DNA of 64,000 nucleotides from Hoyosella sp. YIM 151337 (GTDB lineage Bacteria; Actinomycetota; Actinomycetes; Mycobacteriales; Mycobacteriaceae). Positions 1-8,302 of this stretch are shown one piece after another (position 1 is the stretch's first letter; every line of letters begins with the position of its first letter). Location: the NCBI RefSeq assembly GCF_026041215.1, contig NZ_JAPEIQ010000021.1, positions 124,001-188,000 of the forward strand, read 5' to 3'. The position numbers were made by a program, and so were the translations under genes. The notes beneath the pieces are model-generated. The model was not told the origin of the DNA and searched no databases. It saw only the letters and a list, made by a program, of their open reading frames with translations.

Positions 1-109
1 CCGTCGATTAGCCAGATATCGGTGTGCAGAGCCGGAGACCAAACCTCCCGCTAATAAGTACCAGCACACTGAGTACAACAGATCTCACGTTATTCACAGG
101 AGGATCACA

Positions 110-679
110 GTGGGACGTCTCCACAAGCTCGCAATTGCATCAGTAGCTTCCGCGGCACTGCTCGTTCCGTTCGCCGGCACGGCTGCAGCGCAGCCAGCGA
201 TCGGCGGCGAGGGTGGCCTGAACCTTGACCTCGGCAGTGCCAACATCGGTGGCGACCTCGGCGCACTCTTCGGCCTCGGTGGCGGCGAAGGCGGCTTCAA
301 CATCGGCGGTGACCTCGGCTTCGGCGGCTTCCAGCTGGGCGCCCAAGGTGACGCGGCCGCAGAATGGGAAGCCTTTGTCGCGTGGGTCGAGCGCGAATGG
401 CAGCTGTGGCTCGAAGCGAACTTCGGCGCACAGGGCGGCACCGGCGGCGGCGGAGCTCAGGGCGAATTCAACGCGGAGGCCGCGTGGGCCCAGTTCGTTG
501 CGGACGTCGAAGCTGCCTACAACGCCTGGCTTGAGGCGCAGGGCGGCGGCAACGTTCAGTTCCAGTTCCAGGCTCCCGAACTCCCTGAGTTCAACTTCGG
601 CCTCGGTGCTGACGGTGGCGTGAACATCGGCGAACTCCTCGGCCTCAACCTCGACCTCGGCGCCAACTTCGGTTCCTGA
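110..679 (+). CDS. Secreted glycine-rich repeat protein
   Basis: A 189-residue protein with a typical Sec signal peptide: basic n-region (MGRLHK), a hydrophobic stretch to about residue 22, then an AAAQP cleavage site. The mature part is rich in Gly, Ala, Leu and Asn. Short Gly/Leu/Asp motifs (NLDLG, NIGGDLG) occur near the start and recur at the C-terminus. The middle holds two copies of a roughly 26-residue helical unit of the form A-x-W-x-x-F-V-A-x-V-E, followed by LEA and a Gly-rich linker (about residues 84-111 and 124-148). The start is GTG with a strong AGGAGGA ribosome site 5 bases upstream. A terminator follows the gene. I do not recognise the family; it is probably exported and attached to or assembled on the cell surface. 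Function unknown. Confidence 0.8.
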   Translation: MGRLHKLAIASVASAALLVPFAGTAAAQPAIGGEGGLNLDLGSANIGGDLGALFGLGGGEGGFNIGGDLGFGGFQLGAQGDAAAEWEAFVAWVEREWQLWLEANFGAQGGTGGGGAQGEFNAEAAWAQFVADVEAAYNAWLEAQGGGNVQFQFQAPELPEFNFGLGADGGVNIGELLGLNLDLGANFGS

Positions 680-724
680 TTTCGCTGCAGGAATTACGCA
701 TCACGGCTGCTGTTTTAGCCTGCG

Positions 725-752
725 AAAGGGCCGGACAATCGTCCGGCCCTTT
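725..752. terminator. Strong hairpin terminator
   Basis: A perfect 12-bp stem (AAAGGGCCGGAC at 725-736, its complement at 741-752) with loop AATC. The A run on one side and T run on the other let it act in both directions. It lies between the secreted protein gene and the convergent XdhC-like gene. Confidence 0.8.
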
Positions 753-801
753 CCGTTATTCACGCTCTCAGAATCCGCCGCACGAAACCCGCAGGTCGCC
801 C

Positions 802-1872
802 CTAAAACGTACGCGTTATATCTCCCGGGGTGACGCCTTTCACGTTCACTACTTCTCGCTCAGCAGGACGGCTGCGGACCGCGACTATCTCCGCCGCAAT
901 GGCAACGGAAACCTCTGAGGGCGACCGTCCGCCTAATGCAAGCCCGGCAGGCATTGAGACACGAGATATCTGGCTTTTGCTGAAACCTTTGCGGGCGAGC
1001 GCGGCCTTACGCGCCGCAACAGTTGCTGCCGATCCCAAAGCACCGATATAAGCGATGCCGCGCGGCGCACGGAGAGCTGCGGTCAACACACCGACATCGA
1101 ATCGCTCCATATGCGTCATCGCGAGGATGACCGTGCGCATATCGGTACGCCCCGCTTCCAGCTCCGCACGCAGGTATTCCCCGGGGTTAGCGGCCACAAT
1201 CTCCGTCGCTGCCGGAAAACGCGAACGATCGAGGAATGCACGTCGCGCGTCACACACCGTAACCGCGTACCCCAGGAACGCTCCGAGCGCACACATCTCC
1301 GTCACGAAGGGCGAGCTGCCAAAGAGCAACATGCGCGGGCGGGACGCGATCACCGTCACAAACTGGCCTGCCACCACGGCGGCCGAGTCGGCACTGAAAT
1401 CCGCAGTAAAACCCACCGGCAGGCGGGCCCCACACTGTAAGCCATCGATCGTCCAGGCACTCTCCCGGCCGCCGCTGCGGCCCACATGCGGAATTGCCAC
1501 CGCCCTCGCTACGGAACGGTCGGCCAGAACCGCACCGGCAGCTCGCCAGAAGCGCTCCAGTTCCACACCGGCGACGCGTTCTATGAGCACACTCATCACT
1601 CCGCCGCACGTCAGCGCAACCGCTGCTGGATCACCTGAAGGGTGGTAACGAACGTACTGCGCCTGACCGGTGGCACGCACCACTTCCGCCCGCGCGCAGA
1701 TATCGGAATCAACACACCCGCCGGATACGCCCCCCACTATCGGGCCGCTATCCGCGATCGCCATCGAACTTCCTGGCGGCATAGGGACGGAACCCCTGGT
1801 CGAAACCACTGTCGCGAGGGTGAACGGAGCCGCTTCCGAAAGACCGGCGAGCCACCGCAACACGTTTCGCAT
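802..1872 (-). CDS. XdhC/CoxI family protein
   Basis: A 356-residue XdhC/CoxI family protein. The N-terminal domain has the family pattern TLATVVSTRGSVP...PGSSMAI...GGVSGGCVD; the C-terminal part is the Rossmann-like XdhC_C domain (IASRPRMLLFGSSPF..., then AYIGALGS). Family members handle or sulfurate molybdenum cofactor before insertion into xanthine dehydrogenase or CO-dehydrogenase-like enzymes. The ATG at 1872 is chosen because a GAGGAGG ribosome site sits just upstream and the homologous region begins there; a longer reading to 1944 is possible. No molybdenum hydroxylase subunits lie in the window, so this is an orphan maturation factor here. It is divergent from the TetR gene at 2025. 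Confidence 0.8.
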   Translation of the reverse strand: MRNVLRWLAGLSEAAPFTLATVVSTRGSVPMPPGSSMAIADSGPIVGGVSGGCVDSDICARAEVVRATGQAQYVRYHPSGDPAAVALTCGGVMSVLIERVAGVELERFWRAAGAVLADRSVARAVAIPHVGRSGGRESAWTIDGLQCGARLPVGFTADFSADSAAVVAGQFVTVIASRPRMLLFGSSPFVTEMCALGAFLGYAVTVCDARRAFLDRSRFPAATEIVAANPGEYLRAELEAGRTDMRTVILAMTHMERFDVGVLTAALRAPRGIAYIGALGSAATVAARKAALARKGFSKSQISRVSMPAGLALGGRSPSEVSVAIAAEIVAVRSRPAEREVVNVKGVTPGDITRTF

Positions 1873-2012
1873 CGCAGCCTCCTCGGACGGAACCCACCTG
1901 ACAGTTGTGCTACCGACGGTAGCCCTCGGCGAGGTGACCCGCACATCGACAGCTGACAGCCGCTACCCAAATCAGTTAATCTCGATTCACCTGGACAAAG
2001 CGGCAATGGTTC

Positions 2013-2018
2013 TAGAAT
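2013..2018 (+). promoter_or_regulatory. Candidate -10 element of a leaderless TetR gene
   Basis: TAGAAT ends 6 bases before the GTG start at 2025, so transcription would begin at or near the start codon. No Shine-Dalgarno sequence is seen. This fits the leaderless transcripts common in Mycobacteriales. No clear -35 box is visible. Confidence 0.4.
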
Positions 2019-2024
2019 AGCGAG

Positions 2025-2636
2025 GTGGCACCGGTGGCGATGCAAGCAGCCGCAGAAGAACCGGCACCGACCCGGCGCAGCCAGATGAAGGCTGATCGGC
2101 GCAAACAACTCCTCACCGCCGCCGCAAAACTCATCGCGGAACGCGGGTATAACGGCGTGCGCCTCGAAGATATAGGCGCAGAAGCTGGTATCAGCGGACC
2201 AGCCATCTACCGCCACTTCCCCAACAAAGAGGCACTCCTCGTCGAGCTGCTGACGGGGGTAAGCGATCACCTCTTCTACGGCGGTTCCGAGGTCGCTGAC
2301 CGAGCAGCTAACGCTGAAGAAGCCCTCGCTGGGCTCATCGAGTTTCATTTGGACTTCGCGCTGAACCAGTCCGACCTCATCCGCGTGCAGGATCGGGACC
2401 TGCATAGCCTGCCCGCCCAGGCACAGCACCAAGTGCGGATGTTGCAGCGGCGCTATGTCGAACGCTGGGTGCAAGTTCTCATGGAACTCACCCCCAGCCT
2501 CGACGCAGTATCAGCGCGCACCAAAGCACACGCAGTCTTCGGACTCATCAATTCCACACCGCACAGCGCGCGGGCATCAGCAGCTCGCACCCGCGAGATT
2601 CTGCGAAACATGGCGCGCGCGGCCCTCGCTTCGTGA
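2025..2636 (+). CDS. TetR/AcrR family transcriptional regulator
   Basis: 203 residues. An N-terminal TetR helix-turn-helix spans about residues 20-66 (LLTAAAKLIAERGYNGVRLEDI, then AGISGPAIYRHFPNKEALL), followed by an all-helical ligand domain. The ligand is not recognisable. It is divergent from the XdhC-like gene and 85 bp upstream of a DoxX-like membrane gene, either of which could be a target. Start choice: GTG at 2025, with an in-frame ATG at 2040 as alternative; a TAGAAT box just upstream suggests leaderless translation. Confidence 0.85.
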   Translation: MAPVAMQAAAEEPAPTRRSQMKADRRKQLLTAAAKLIAERGYNGVRLEDIGAEAGISGPAIYRHFPNKEALLVELLTGVSDHLFYGGSEVADRAANAEEALAGLIEFHLDFALNQSDLIRVQDRDLHSLPAQAQHQVRMLQRRYVERWVQVLMELTPSLDAVSARTKAHAVFGLINSTPHSARASAARTREILRNMARAALAS

Positions 2637-2721
2637 GATAGCTGCGCGCCCACCGATGAACATCCCCGCGGGCGGCGGTCAGTAAGGGAGACACCCAACT
2701 CACCGCTCCCAAGGAGTCGAC

Positions 2722-3165
2722 ATGTTCACCGAACCCACACGCGCGCAGCGCATCACCGGCTGGATCCTCACTGGGCTTGTGGGCCTATTCCTGTTGTTCG
2801 ACAGCGCCATCAAGATCTTCGCGGTCGAATCGGCAATGGAGGGGTCCGAATCACTCGGCTGGACCATCGAGCAGATGCCGGCTGTCGGCTGGATACTGCT
2901 GGTGTGCCTCGTCCTTTACCTGATACCGCGGACCGCGTTGGTGGGGGCGATTCTTCTGACCGGCTACCTCGGCGGTGCTATAGCGACGCACCTGCGCGTC
3001 GACTCTCCGCTTTTGAGCCACACTCTCTTCCCGATTTACGTGGCAGTTGTGATCTGGGCTGGGCTCATGCTGCGTAGTAGCGCAGCACGTCGCGTCCTAT
3101 CTGCGGGAACGAGTGCGGCCCAAGAACGGTCAGGACGCGTGCGCGAGGGCACGCGAGTTTCGTAG
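2722..3165 (+). CDS. DoxX-like integral membrane protein
   Basis: 147 residues with four predicted membrane helices (about residues 11-31, 52-72, 75-95 and 99-118) and a short basic cytoplasmic tail. Layout and length fit the DoxX-like family, with a P-R-T-A-L-x-G-A-I-L-L-T-G-Y-L-G-G-A stretch typical of that group. Biochemical role unknown. An AAGGAG ribosome site lies upstream of the ATG. It follows the TetR gene on the same strand and may be co-regulated. Confidence 0.75.
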   Translation: MFTEPTRAQRITGWILTGLVGLFLLFDSAIKIFAVESAMEGSESLGWTIEQMPAVGWILLVCLVLYLIPRTALVGAILLTGYLGGAIATHLRVDSPLLSHTLFPIYVAVVIWAGLMLRSSAARRVLSAGTSAAQERSGRVREGTRVS

Positions 3166-3198
3166 CTGAGCAGGAGCGTGTCAGTCGGCACGTACCGA

Positions 3199-4098
3199 TC
3201 ACGAAGGGACCGGTACGTGCCGTGCAAGAAAGGCCAATTGGTCGGCCACGTTTCGTTCGAAATCATCGCCGACGTAAATATCGAAATGCCCGGCTGCGGT
3301 GAGCGTCACCTCGCCGCGGGGTGCTTGGGCAGCGTACTTCCGGGTCGGGCCCGCGGGCGCGACCGTATCGGATTCACAAATCACGAAGAGGATCGGGCAC
3401 TGCACCTTCCGGGCGTAGCGGCCTGGGAAATGACGGACGATCTGCAGCGCAAAACGGGCCGCGACCTCACTGGGGACTTGCACGCCTGCAGGCGTGATGG
3501 CCCTAATCCCTGGTTCAGCGTCCGGGGCGGACATGAGCGCGGTGGAGCCCGGCGGCCCATAGGTTGCCACTCGCACCGGGTCAGCACCCCTCAGAGCGGC
3601 CACGTGATCACGCACTGCCAGTGCGGTCAGCTTCGCCGTCGTCAGCGCAGGGATTGCGCGAGTGGAAGCGAGGCCATCCGTGAACGGGCACTGCACGATC
3701 GCGGCCGCGATACGGTGGTCGCGGGCCGCTGTGATGATGGCATGGCCACCACCAAATGACGTGCCCCACACGACGACACGGGCCGAGTCGATCCCGTCGA
3801 TAGTGCGCGCGTGCGCCACAGCCGCCGTCCAATCTTCGAGCTGACGGCCAATGTCCAGCAGTTGACGGGGCTCGCCGCTACTGGCGCCAAAATGCCGGTA
3901 GTCGAAGACTAGGCAGGCGTAGCCTGCCGCCTGGAACCGCTCGGCAAAGGCGTCGAGTCGCATTTCTCTGACGCCGCCCAAGCCATGCGCCATGACGATA
4001 ATCGGCTGCTTGCCCGCCGAGTGCGCGCTGCTTGCCTGGTACAACCAGGCAGCGCAGGTTCCGTCCCCAGCGGGGAAGGTTACGTCGGTACGCGCCAT
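3199..4098 (-). CDS. Alpha/beta hydrolase (S15/DLH-like)
   Basis: 299 residues. The nucleophile elbow is G-T-S-F-G-G, followed by an acidic residue in ICESDT and a terminal histidine in AAGHFDIY, a complete Ser-Asp-His set. An oxyanion-type motif H-G-L-G-G is near residue 43. The ATG at 4098 has an AGAGAGG ribosome site; the longer open frame upstream lacks family similarity. It lies 53 bp downstream of mftF on the same strand, so it may be read through from the mycofactocin operon, but alpha/beta hydrolases are not established mycofactocin enzymes. Substrate unknown, probably an ester, thioester or amide. Confidence 0.8.
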   Translation of the reverse strand: MARTDVTFPAGDGTCAAWLYQASSAHSAGKQPIIVMAHGLGGVREMRLDAFAERFQAAGYACLVFDYRHFGASSGEPRQLLDIGRQLEDWTAAVAHARTIDGIDSARVVVWGTSFGGGHAIITAARDHRIAAAIVQCPFTDGLASTRAIPALTTAKLTALAVRDHVAALRGADPVRVATYGPPGSTALMSAPDAEPGIRAITPAGVQVPSEVAARFALQIVRHFPGRYARKVQCPILFVICESDTVAPAGPTRKYAAQAPRGEVTLTAAGHFDIYVGDDFERNVADQLAFLARHVPVPS

Positions 4099-4151
4099 GA
4101 CACCTCTCTGTGCAATCGCCTCGGTTCTGGAACTTAGTCCACAACGCGGGT

Positions 4152-5579
4152 TTAGTGTCGATATTGCCGTCGATACCGCATCGACCGGAACCCCGTCACC
4201 CGCGGCAGCAGCGCGTGCGGAGAGCTTTGCGTCAAGGCACCTGTCCACACACCGGTGCCATACGCAAGATCATCGAGCCTGCGCGCAGCCAGGAAGCGCA
4301 GCGGATCCAGGTTCGGCGCGGTGCGCCGGTAATCCGTGAGGCCGTCGGTCACCGCGGCCAGCAATAGTGCGCGCCGCGCGCGCCACGAGAAGCACGCCGC
4401 CAGCACTGCCACCGGCCACCAGTGCCGCACGAGCAGCGCACTCATCTGCGTTGCACTTCCCGTGAGCAGCCGGAAGGCCAGCCTGATTCCAATACGTGTC
4501 CGCGTAGCGGCCTCTGCTTCCACGAGGCGGCTCGCCCGGTATCCGGTGACGGCGAGGAGAACCGACAACACCGCTATCGACCATTTGCGCTGGATGAGCA
4601 GCAATACACTGACGGCGCCAAGCCACGGTGTCAGCACCGCCGGCGCGACAGCGGAACCGTGCCGCGCAGCAAGCGGGGCAGCACTCGTCCCGTAGAACTT
4701 CTTGCGAGCAAGCCACGGACGCAGCTCGTCGCGGTGTTCATGGAGCGCGTGCACGGACGGGTCGTACCGAATCCGCCACTTCTCCGCCAGCCGCCACATT
4801 AGGTCGACGTCCTCGCCGGAGCGCAGTTGCTCGTCGAATCCGGCCTCGAGCGCTGAGACCCGAGCAATGAAACATGCGCTCGGAACCCATGCGACGCGGC
4901 CGCCCGGTTTCACCAGCGCGGGCTCGGGTCCGAGATCCAGCGATGAACACGCCGCCTCGTACCGTGTGATCCAGTTACTGCCCTCGTGGCCCACTACGCG
5001 CGGCGCTGCTACTGCCACCCGCTCATCGGTGAAGTGGCGCAACAACAGGGCTAGCGACTCAGGAGCGACAGCGACGTCCGAGTCGGCGAAAGCCACGAAC
5101 GGCGTCGTCACCGCCCTCAATCCCGCGTTGCGAGCGGCCGCCGGTCCCTGGTTAATGGGCAGTGCAACCAGCCGTGCACCGTGCTGCGCAGCCACCCGTG
5201 CAATGGCGCTGGGATCGTCAGAGCCGTCGTCGACGACAACGACAGCCACCCCGCTAGTGAGGGCGGTCAGCGCGCGGTCGAGTTCATCGCTGCGGTCTTT
5301 CACCGGAACGACGACGGTCACATCCGTGAGGCTTGCTTCCGGAAGTGTGTTTGTCACAGAGGATGCGAGGCCTGCATCTATAAGCCGTCCAGCAAGCGCC
5401 CGGCTCAGTGCATCGTTAACCTTGATCGAGCGGCCCATGAGGCGGTCACTTACCTTCGCTTTCACACGAAGCACACGGAGCGGTTCGCCGCCCATGAGGA
5501 CGCTCCCACCCTCGTACGTGCGTACATCGCGGTGCAGGGCTACCCGTGTGCCGTCCGGCAGCGGTTGTTCCGCTGTCAC
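4152..5579 (-). CDS. mftF: Mycofactocin system glycosyltransferase MftF
   Basis: 475-residue GT2-family glycosyltransferase. An N-terminal MftF-specific region (P-D-G-T-R-V-A-L then G-G-E-P-L-R-V-L-R) precedes the GT-A domain with VVVPVKDR, VVVVDDGS and the D-x-D motif in FADSDVAV. Hydrophobic segments follow at the C-terminus. In mycobacteria MftF adds beta-1,4-linked glucose units to the mycofactocin precursor. The GTG start overlaps the stop of the SDR gene by 4 bp (GTGA), so translation is probably coupled. Confidence 0.93.
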   Translation of the reverse strand: MTAEQPLPDGTRVALHRDVRTYEGGSVLMGGEPLRVLRVKAKVSDRLMGRSIKVNDALSRALAGRLIDAGLASSVTNTLPEASLTDVTVVVPVKDRSDELDRALTALTSGVAVVVVDDGSDDPSAIARVAAQHGARLVALPINQGPAAARNAGLRAVTTPFVAFADSDVAVAPESLALLLRHFTDERVAVAAPRVVGHEGSNWITRYEAACSSLDLGPEPALVKPGGRVAWVPSACFIARVSALEAGFDEQLRSGEDVDLMWRLAEKWRIRYDPSVHALHEHRDELRPWLARKKFYGTSAAPLAARHGSAVAPAVLTPWLGAVSVLLLIQRKWSIAVLSVLLAVTGYRASRLVEAEAATRTRIGIRLAFRLLTGSATQMSALLVRHWWPVAVLAACFSWRARRALLLAAVTDGLTDYRRTAPNLDPLRFLAARRLDDLAYGTGVWTGALTQSSPHALLPRVTGFRSMRYRRQYRH

Positions 5580-6382
5580 GGCCGGAACCCACCGTCCGCG
5601 CTCACAACGGAGCCGTTCAGCGCCGCTCCCTCACGTGAGCAGCACAGCGCAATCACCCCAGCCAGATCTTCCGGCGCGAGGATCCGCCGGATCAGGGCTG
5701 ACTTACCAAGGTCTTCTGACGTGGTGAGACCGTACAGCCGCGCAGTACCTTCGAGCATGTCGGTTTGCGTAGCACCTGGTGCCACGGCGGCAGCGGTCAC
5801 TCCGCTTCCGGCCAGGTCGGCGGCAAGTCCCTTGACCAGCCCGACCACCGCATGTTTGGCAGCACTGTAAGCGGCGAGGTGATAAAGGCCGTGGGTGCCC
5901 GCAGCCGAGGACACCGCGACAAAGCGGCACCGCGAGGGATCGGGACCGGCCAGCATGTGCGGGACGCAGGCCGCTGCGGTGTTCCACACCCCAACCAGGT
6001 TGGTATCCCACATTTCGTGCAGTTGAGCGTTCGCTGTCTCCCACAGCGGCTGTCCGCCGGCGATCACACCAGCAGCGGCGACCGCAACGTCGAGACGGCC
6101 GAAGGCGGTGACGGCAGCTTCGGCGGCATGCCGCATCGCGATGCGGTCACGCACATCTGCGATGTGAGCCTGCACCTGCTCGTCGTCATACTTCTCAGCA
6201 ACCGCCATGAGATCACTGGCCGATGCGAGCGCGTACTTCACTTCAAGGGGCCGTTCCGCGCTATCGCCTGCACAGCTATCAACGGCAAGGACGCGATATC
6301 CCTGAGCAGCGAGCGCATGAACGGTCGCTGCTCCCATGCCTCGCGCCGCTCCGGTAACAAGTGCAACTGTTCCATCGTTCAC
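5576..6382 (-). CDS. Mycofactocin-coupled SDR family oxidoreductase
   Basis: 268-residue short-chain dehydrogenase. It has the nucleotide motif TGAARGMG near residue 10, the NAG-like AAAGV motif, catalytic Ser in VAVSSAAG, and Tyr/Lys in AAYSAAKHA. An insertion after the second strand (LEVKYALASASDL) is characteristic of mycofactocin-coupled SDRs, in which NAD is thought to stay bound and mycofactocin carries the electrons. It lies inside the mft operon between mftE and mftF, overlapping both by 4 bp. That position supports mycofactocin as its electron partner. The alcohol substrate is unknown. Confidence 0.9.
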   Translation of the reverse strand: MNDGTVALVTGAARGMGAATVHALAAQGYRVLAVDSCAGDSAERPLEVKYALASASDLMAVAEKYDDEQVQAHIADVRDRIAMRHAAEAAVTAFGRLDVAVAAAGVIAGGQPLWETANAQLHEMWDTNLVGVWNTAAACVPHMLAGPDPSRCRFVAVSSAAGTHGLYHLAAYSAAKHAVVGLVKGLAADLAGSGVTAAAVAPGATQTDMLEGTARLYGLTTSEDLGKSALIRRILAPEDLAGVIALCCSREGAALNGSVVSADGGFRP

Positions 6383-7095
6383 ACCCGGCTCCGATCCGGC
6401 ATGGTCAGAAACCCTTTGTCATCCGGGTGACCACATTCGATACGCGCGACCACGTCATCGATCATCTCAGCAAGCACGCGAGCGCCTTCCTCAGCCGTTG
6501 CGCCAGCGGGGTCGCCGAGGACACCGTTGGGCGATACCGCCGCTACTCCGCCCGTGATGATCTGAGACAGCAGTTCCGTTACCGGCGCGGTGTTGCCCGC
6601 TTCTGCTCGCGCTAGGTTAACGCTATCGGGCTCCAGGTGCAGCATCAGGGATGTTTCGGTGTAACCGGCGTGTGCATCGACGCTCTCGGTCGCGCATGCC
6701 GCCCACACGACGTCATGTTTTTCGTACCGCATCTGGTGAACGGCCGCAGCAAGCGCCTGCACATTTCCGCCATGCGCGTTGACGATGACGACCTGACCCG
6801 CCCAGTGCGACAGTGAGCGGACAAGCTCAACCAGCATCATCTTGAGGGCGTCCTGGCCGATCGACAGAGTCCCCGGAAACGACTGATGCTCACCGCTGGA
6901 TCCGTAGTAGAGCGGCGGCGCGACGAATGCTCCGTTTCCCAGCCGGTGCGCGGCCCCGCGGGCCACCGCAACGGCGATCGCGGTGTCGGTATGCAATGGC
7001 AGGTGCGGGCCGTGCTGCTCAACCGAGCCAAGCGGCAACAGCACAGGTGGTCGCTGCTGGATACTCGGCCAACTCACCCGGCTGAGCTCGGTCAC
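6379..7095 (-). CDS. mftE: Mycofactocin precursor peptidase MftE (creatininase family)
   Basis: 238 residues of the creatininase fold. Metal-binding residues are visible in G-S-V-E-Q-H-G-P-H-L-P and H-T-D-T, with further conserved N-A-H-G-G-N and H-A-G-x-T-E-T motifs. MftE releases the C-terminal Val-Tyr-derived dipeptide of MftC-modified MftA. GTG at 7095 is preferred because AAGGAGAA lies 5-6 bases upstream and the protein then begins at the conserved region; an upstream ATG at 7134 would overlap mftD. The 3' end overlaps the SDR start (ATGA). Confidence 0.93.
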   Translation of the reverse strand: MTELSRVSWPSIQQRPPVLLPLGSVEQHGPHLPLHTDTAIAVAVARGAAHRLGNGAFVAPPLYYGSSGEHQSFPGTLSIGQDALKMMLVELVRSLSHWAGQVVIVNAHGGNVQALAAAVHQMRYEKHDVVWAACATESVDAHAGYTETSLMLHLEPDSVNLARAEAGNTAPVTELLSQIITGGVAAVSPNGVLGDPAGATAEEGARVLAEMIDDVVARIECGHPDDKGFLTMPDRSRV

Positions 7096-7105
7096 GGCAT
7101 TCTCC

Positions 7106-8302
7106 TTACGCCCGTGCTGGCACCCCGAGTTCACGAATGAACCCGGGTGGTATCACCACGTCATCAGCGGTCAGGTCGTGTATTGACGAGTGACCGAGCC
7201 CGAGCAGAGCCGAGTCGATACCACCACGCAGAATGTCGAGCACATTCTCGACACCGGCTTGCCCGTTCGCTGCAAGGCCCCACAGATATGCCCGGCCGAT
7301 CATCACCGCGCGCGCGCCGAGCGCCAGCGCTTTTACGACGTCGCTGCCGCGCCGCACACCGCCGTCGAGCAGCACCTCCACGTCGTCACCGACTGCCTTG
7401 ACGATCGATGGGAGCATCCGGATCGGCGCCGGTGTGGTGTCGAGGTTGTTTCCGCCATGGTTGGACACGGAGATCGCGCTGACACCGATGTCCGCGGCGC
7501 GAAGCGCATCGTCGACGCGTGAAATGCCCTTCAGCATGAAGGGCCCGTCCCACTGCTGCCGCATCCAGGCGATGTCTTCCCACGTTGGCGGCGGGGTCTG
7601 CATCCATTGTCCGTACGCGCCGAAGAACGTGGGCGCCGGTACGCCAGCTTCTGGATCATCGAGGTTCGGGGCTGTCAGATCCGGGATGTTGCCGGACCTG
7701 GCGTACTCGATCAGCCAGCTCGGCCGCACGACTACCTCGGGCGCGAGCCGCAACATCGCCTTGAGGTCCATCTTCTCCGGGATCGTCGGGCTGCCCCAAT
7801 CACGGCCCATCGAAAATGACCAGTCAAGAGTGACGATGATGCCTTTTGCACCTCCGTTCTTGGCCCGTTCAATGCGCCGGACCGTGTACTCGCGATCCCC
7901 CATCCAGTACATCTGGAAAAACGTCTGCGGGTTCGCTTCGACGACATCTTCGAGCGTGCGTGAAGCGAACGACGAGAGACCCATCGCTGTGCCGCGGGCG
8001 GCTGCGGCGCGAGCGACCGCCACCTCGCCTTCCGGGTGTACCGCCTGCACACCGGTGGGCGAAATGAGGACCGGGAGCGAAATGTCCTGCCCCATCACCG
8101 TCGTGGACATTTCGCGCTTCGCGGAGAGTCCCGCGACGTGTGGCGCGAAGCCGAGTTCCGAGAATGCTGACAGGTTGTCGACGTAGCTCACGCCCTTCTC
8201 TGAACCGGCGATGAGCGCTTTGTACACGGACTTGGGGAGTCGCTTCTTCGCGCGCTGCTGCGCGATGGCGACAGTCTCGAACCAGGTGTTGCGAGCCATC
8301 AT
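7106..8302 (-). CDS. mftD: Mycofactocin biosynthesis FMN-dependent oxidoreductase MftD
   Basis: 398 residues of the FMN-dependent alpha-hydroxy-acid dehydrogenase family. Recognisable parts are ISPTGVQA in the N-terminal FMN region, the loop SVSNHGGNNLD with the catalytic His, and the C-terminal phosphate site LLDGGVRRGSDVVKALALGA. MftD deaminates the AHDP intermediate to pre-mycofactocin. Two adjacent ATG codons (8302 and 8299) are possible; the first overlaps the mftC stop (ATGA). Confidence 0.93.
   Translation of the reverse strand: MMARNTWFETVAIAQQRAKKRLPKSVYKALIAGSEKGVSYVDNLSAFSELGFAPHVAGLSAKREMSTTVMGQDISLPVLISPTGVQAVHPEGEVAVARAAAARGTAMGLSSFASRTLEDVVEANPQTFFQMYWMGDREYTVRRIERAKNGGAKGIIVTLDWSFSMGRDWGSPTIPEKMDLKAMLRLAPEVVVRPSWLIEYARSGNIPDLTAPNLDDPEAGVPAPTFFGAYGQWMQTPPPTWEDIAWMRQQWDGPFMLKGISRVDDALRAADIGVSAISVSNHGGNNLDTTPAPIRMLPSIVKAVGDDVEVLLDGGVRRGSDVVKALALGARAVMIGRAYLWGLAANGQAGVENVLDILRGGIDSALLGLGHSSIHDLTADDVVIPPGFIRELGVPARA

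Noticed and set aside
94-441. Minus-strand open frame of 115 codons opposite the secreted protein gene
   Set aside because: Low-complexity Pro/Ser/Arg product typical of the antisense frame of a Gly/Ala-rich gene; no ribosome site.
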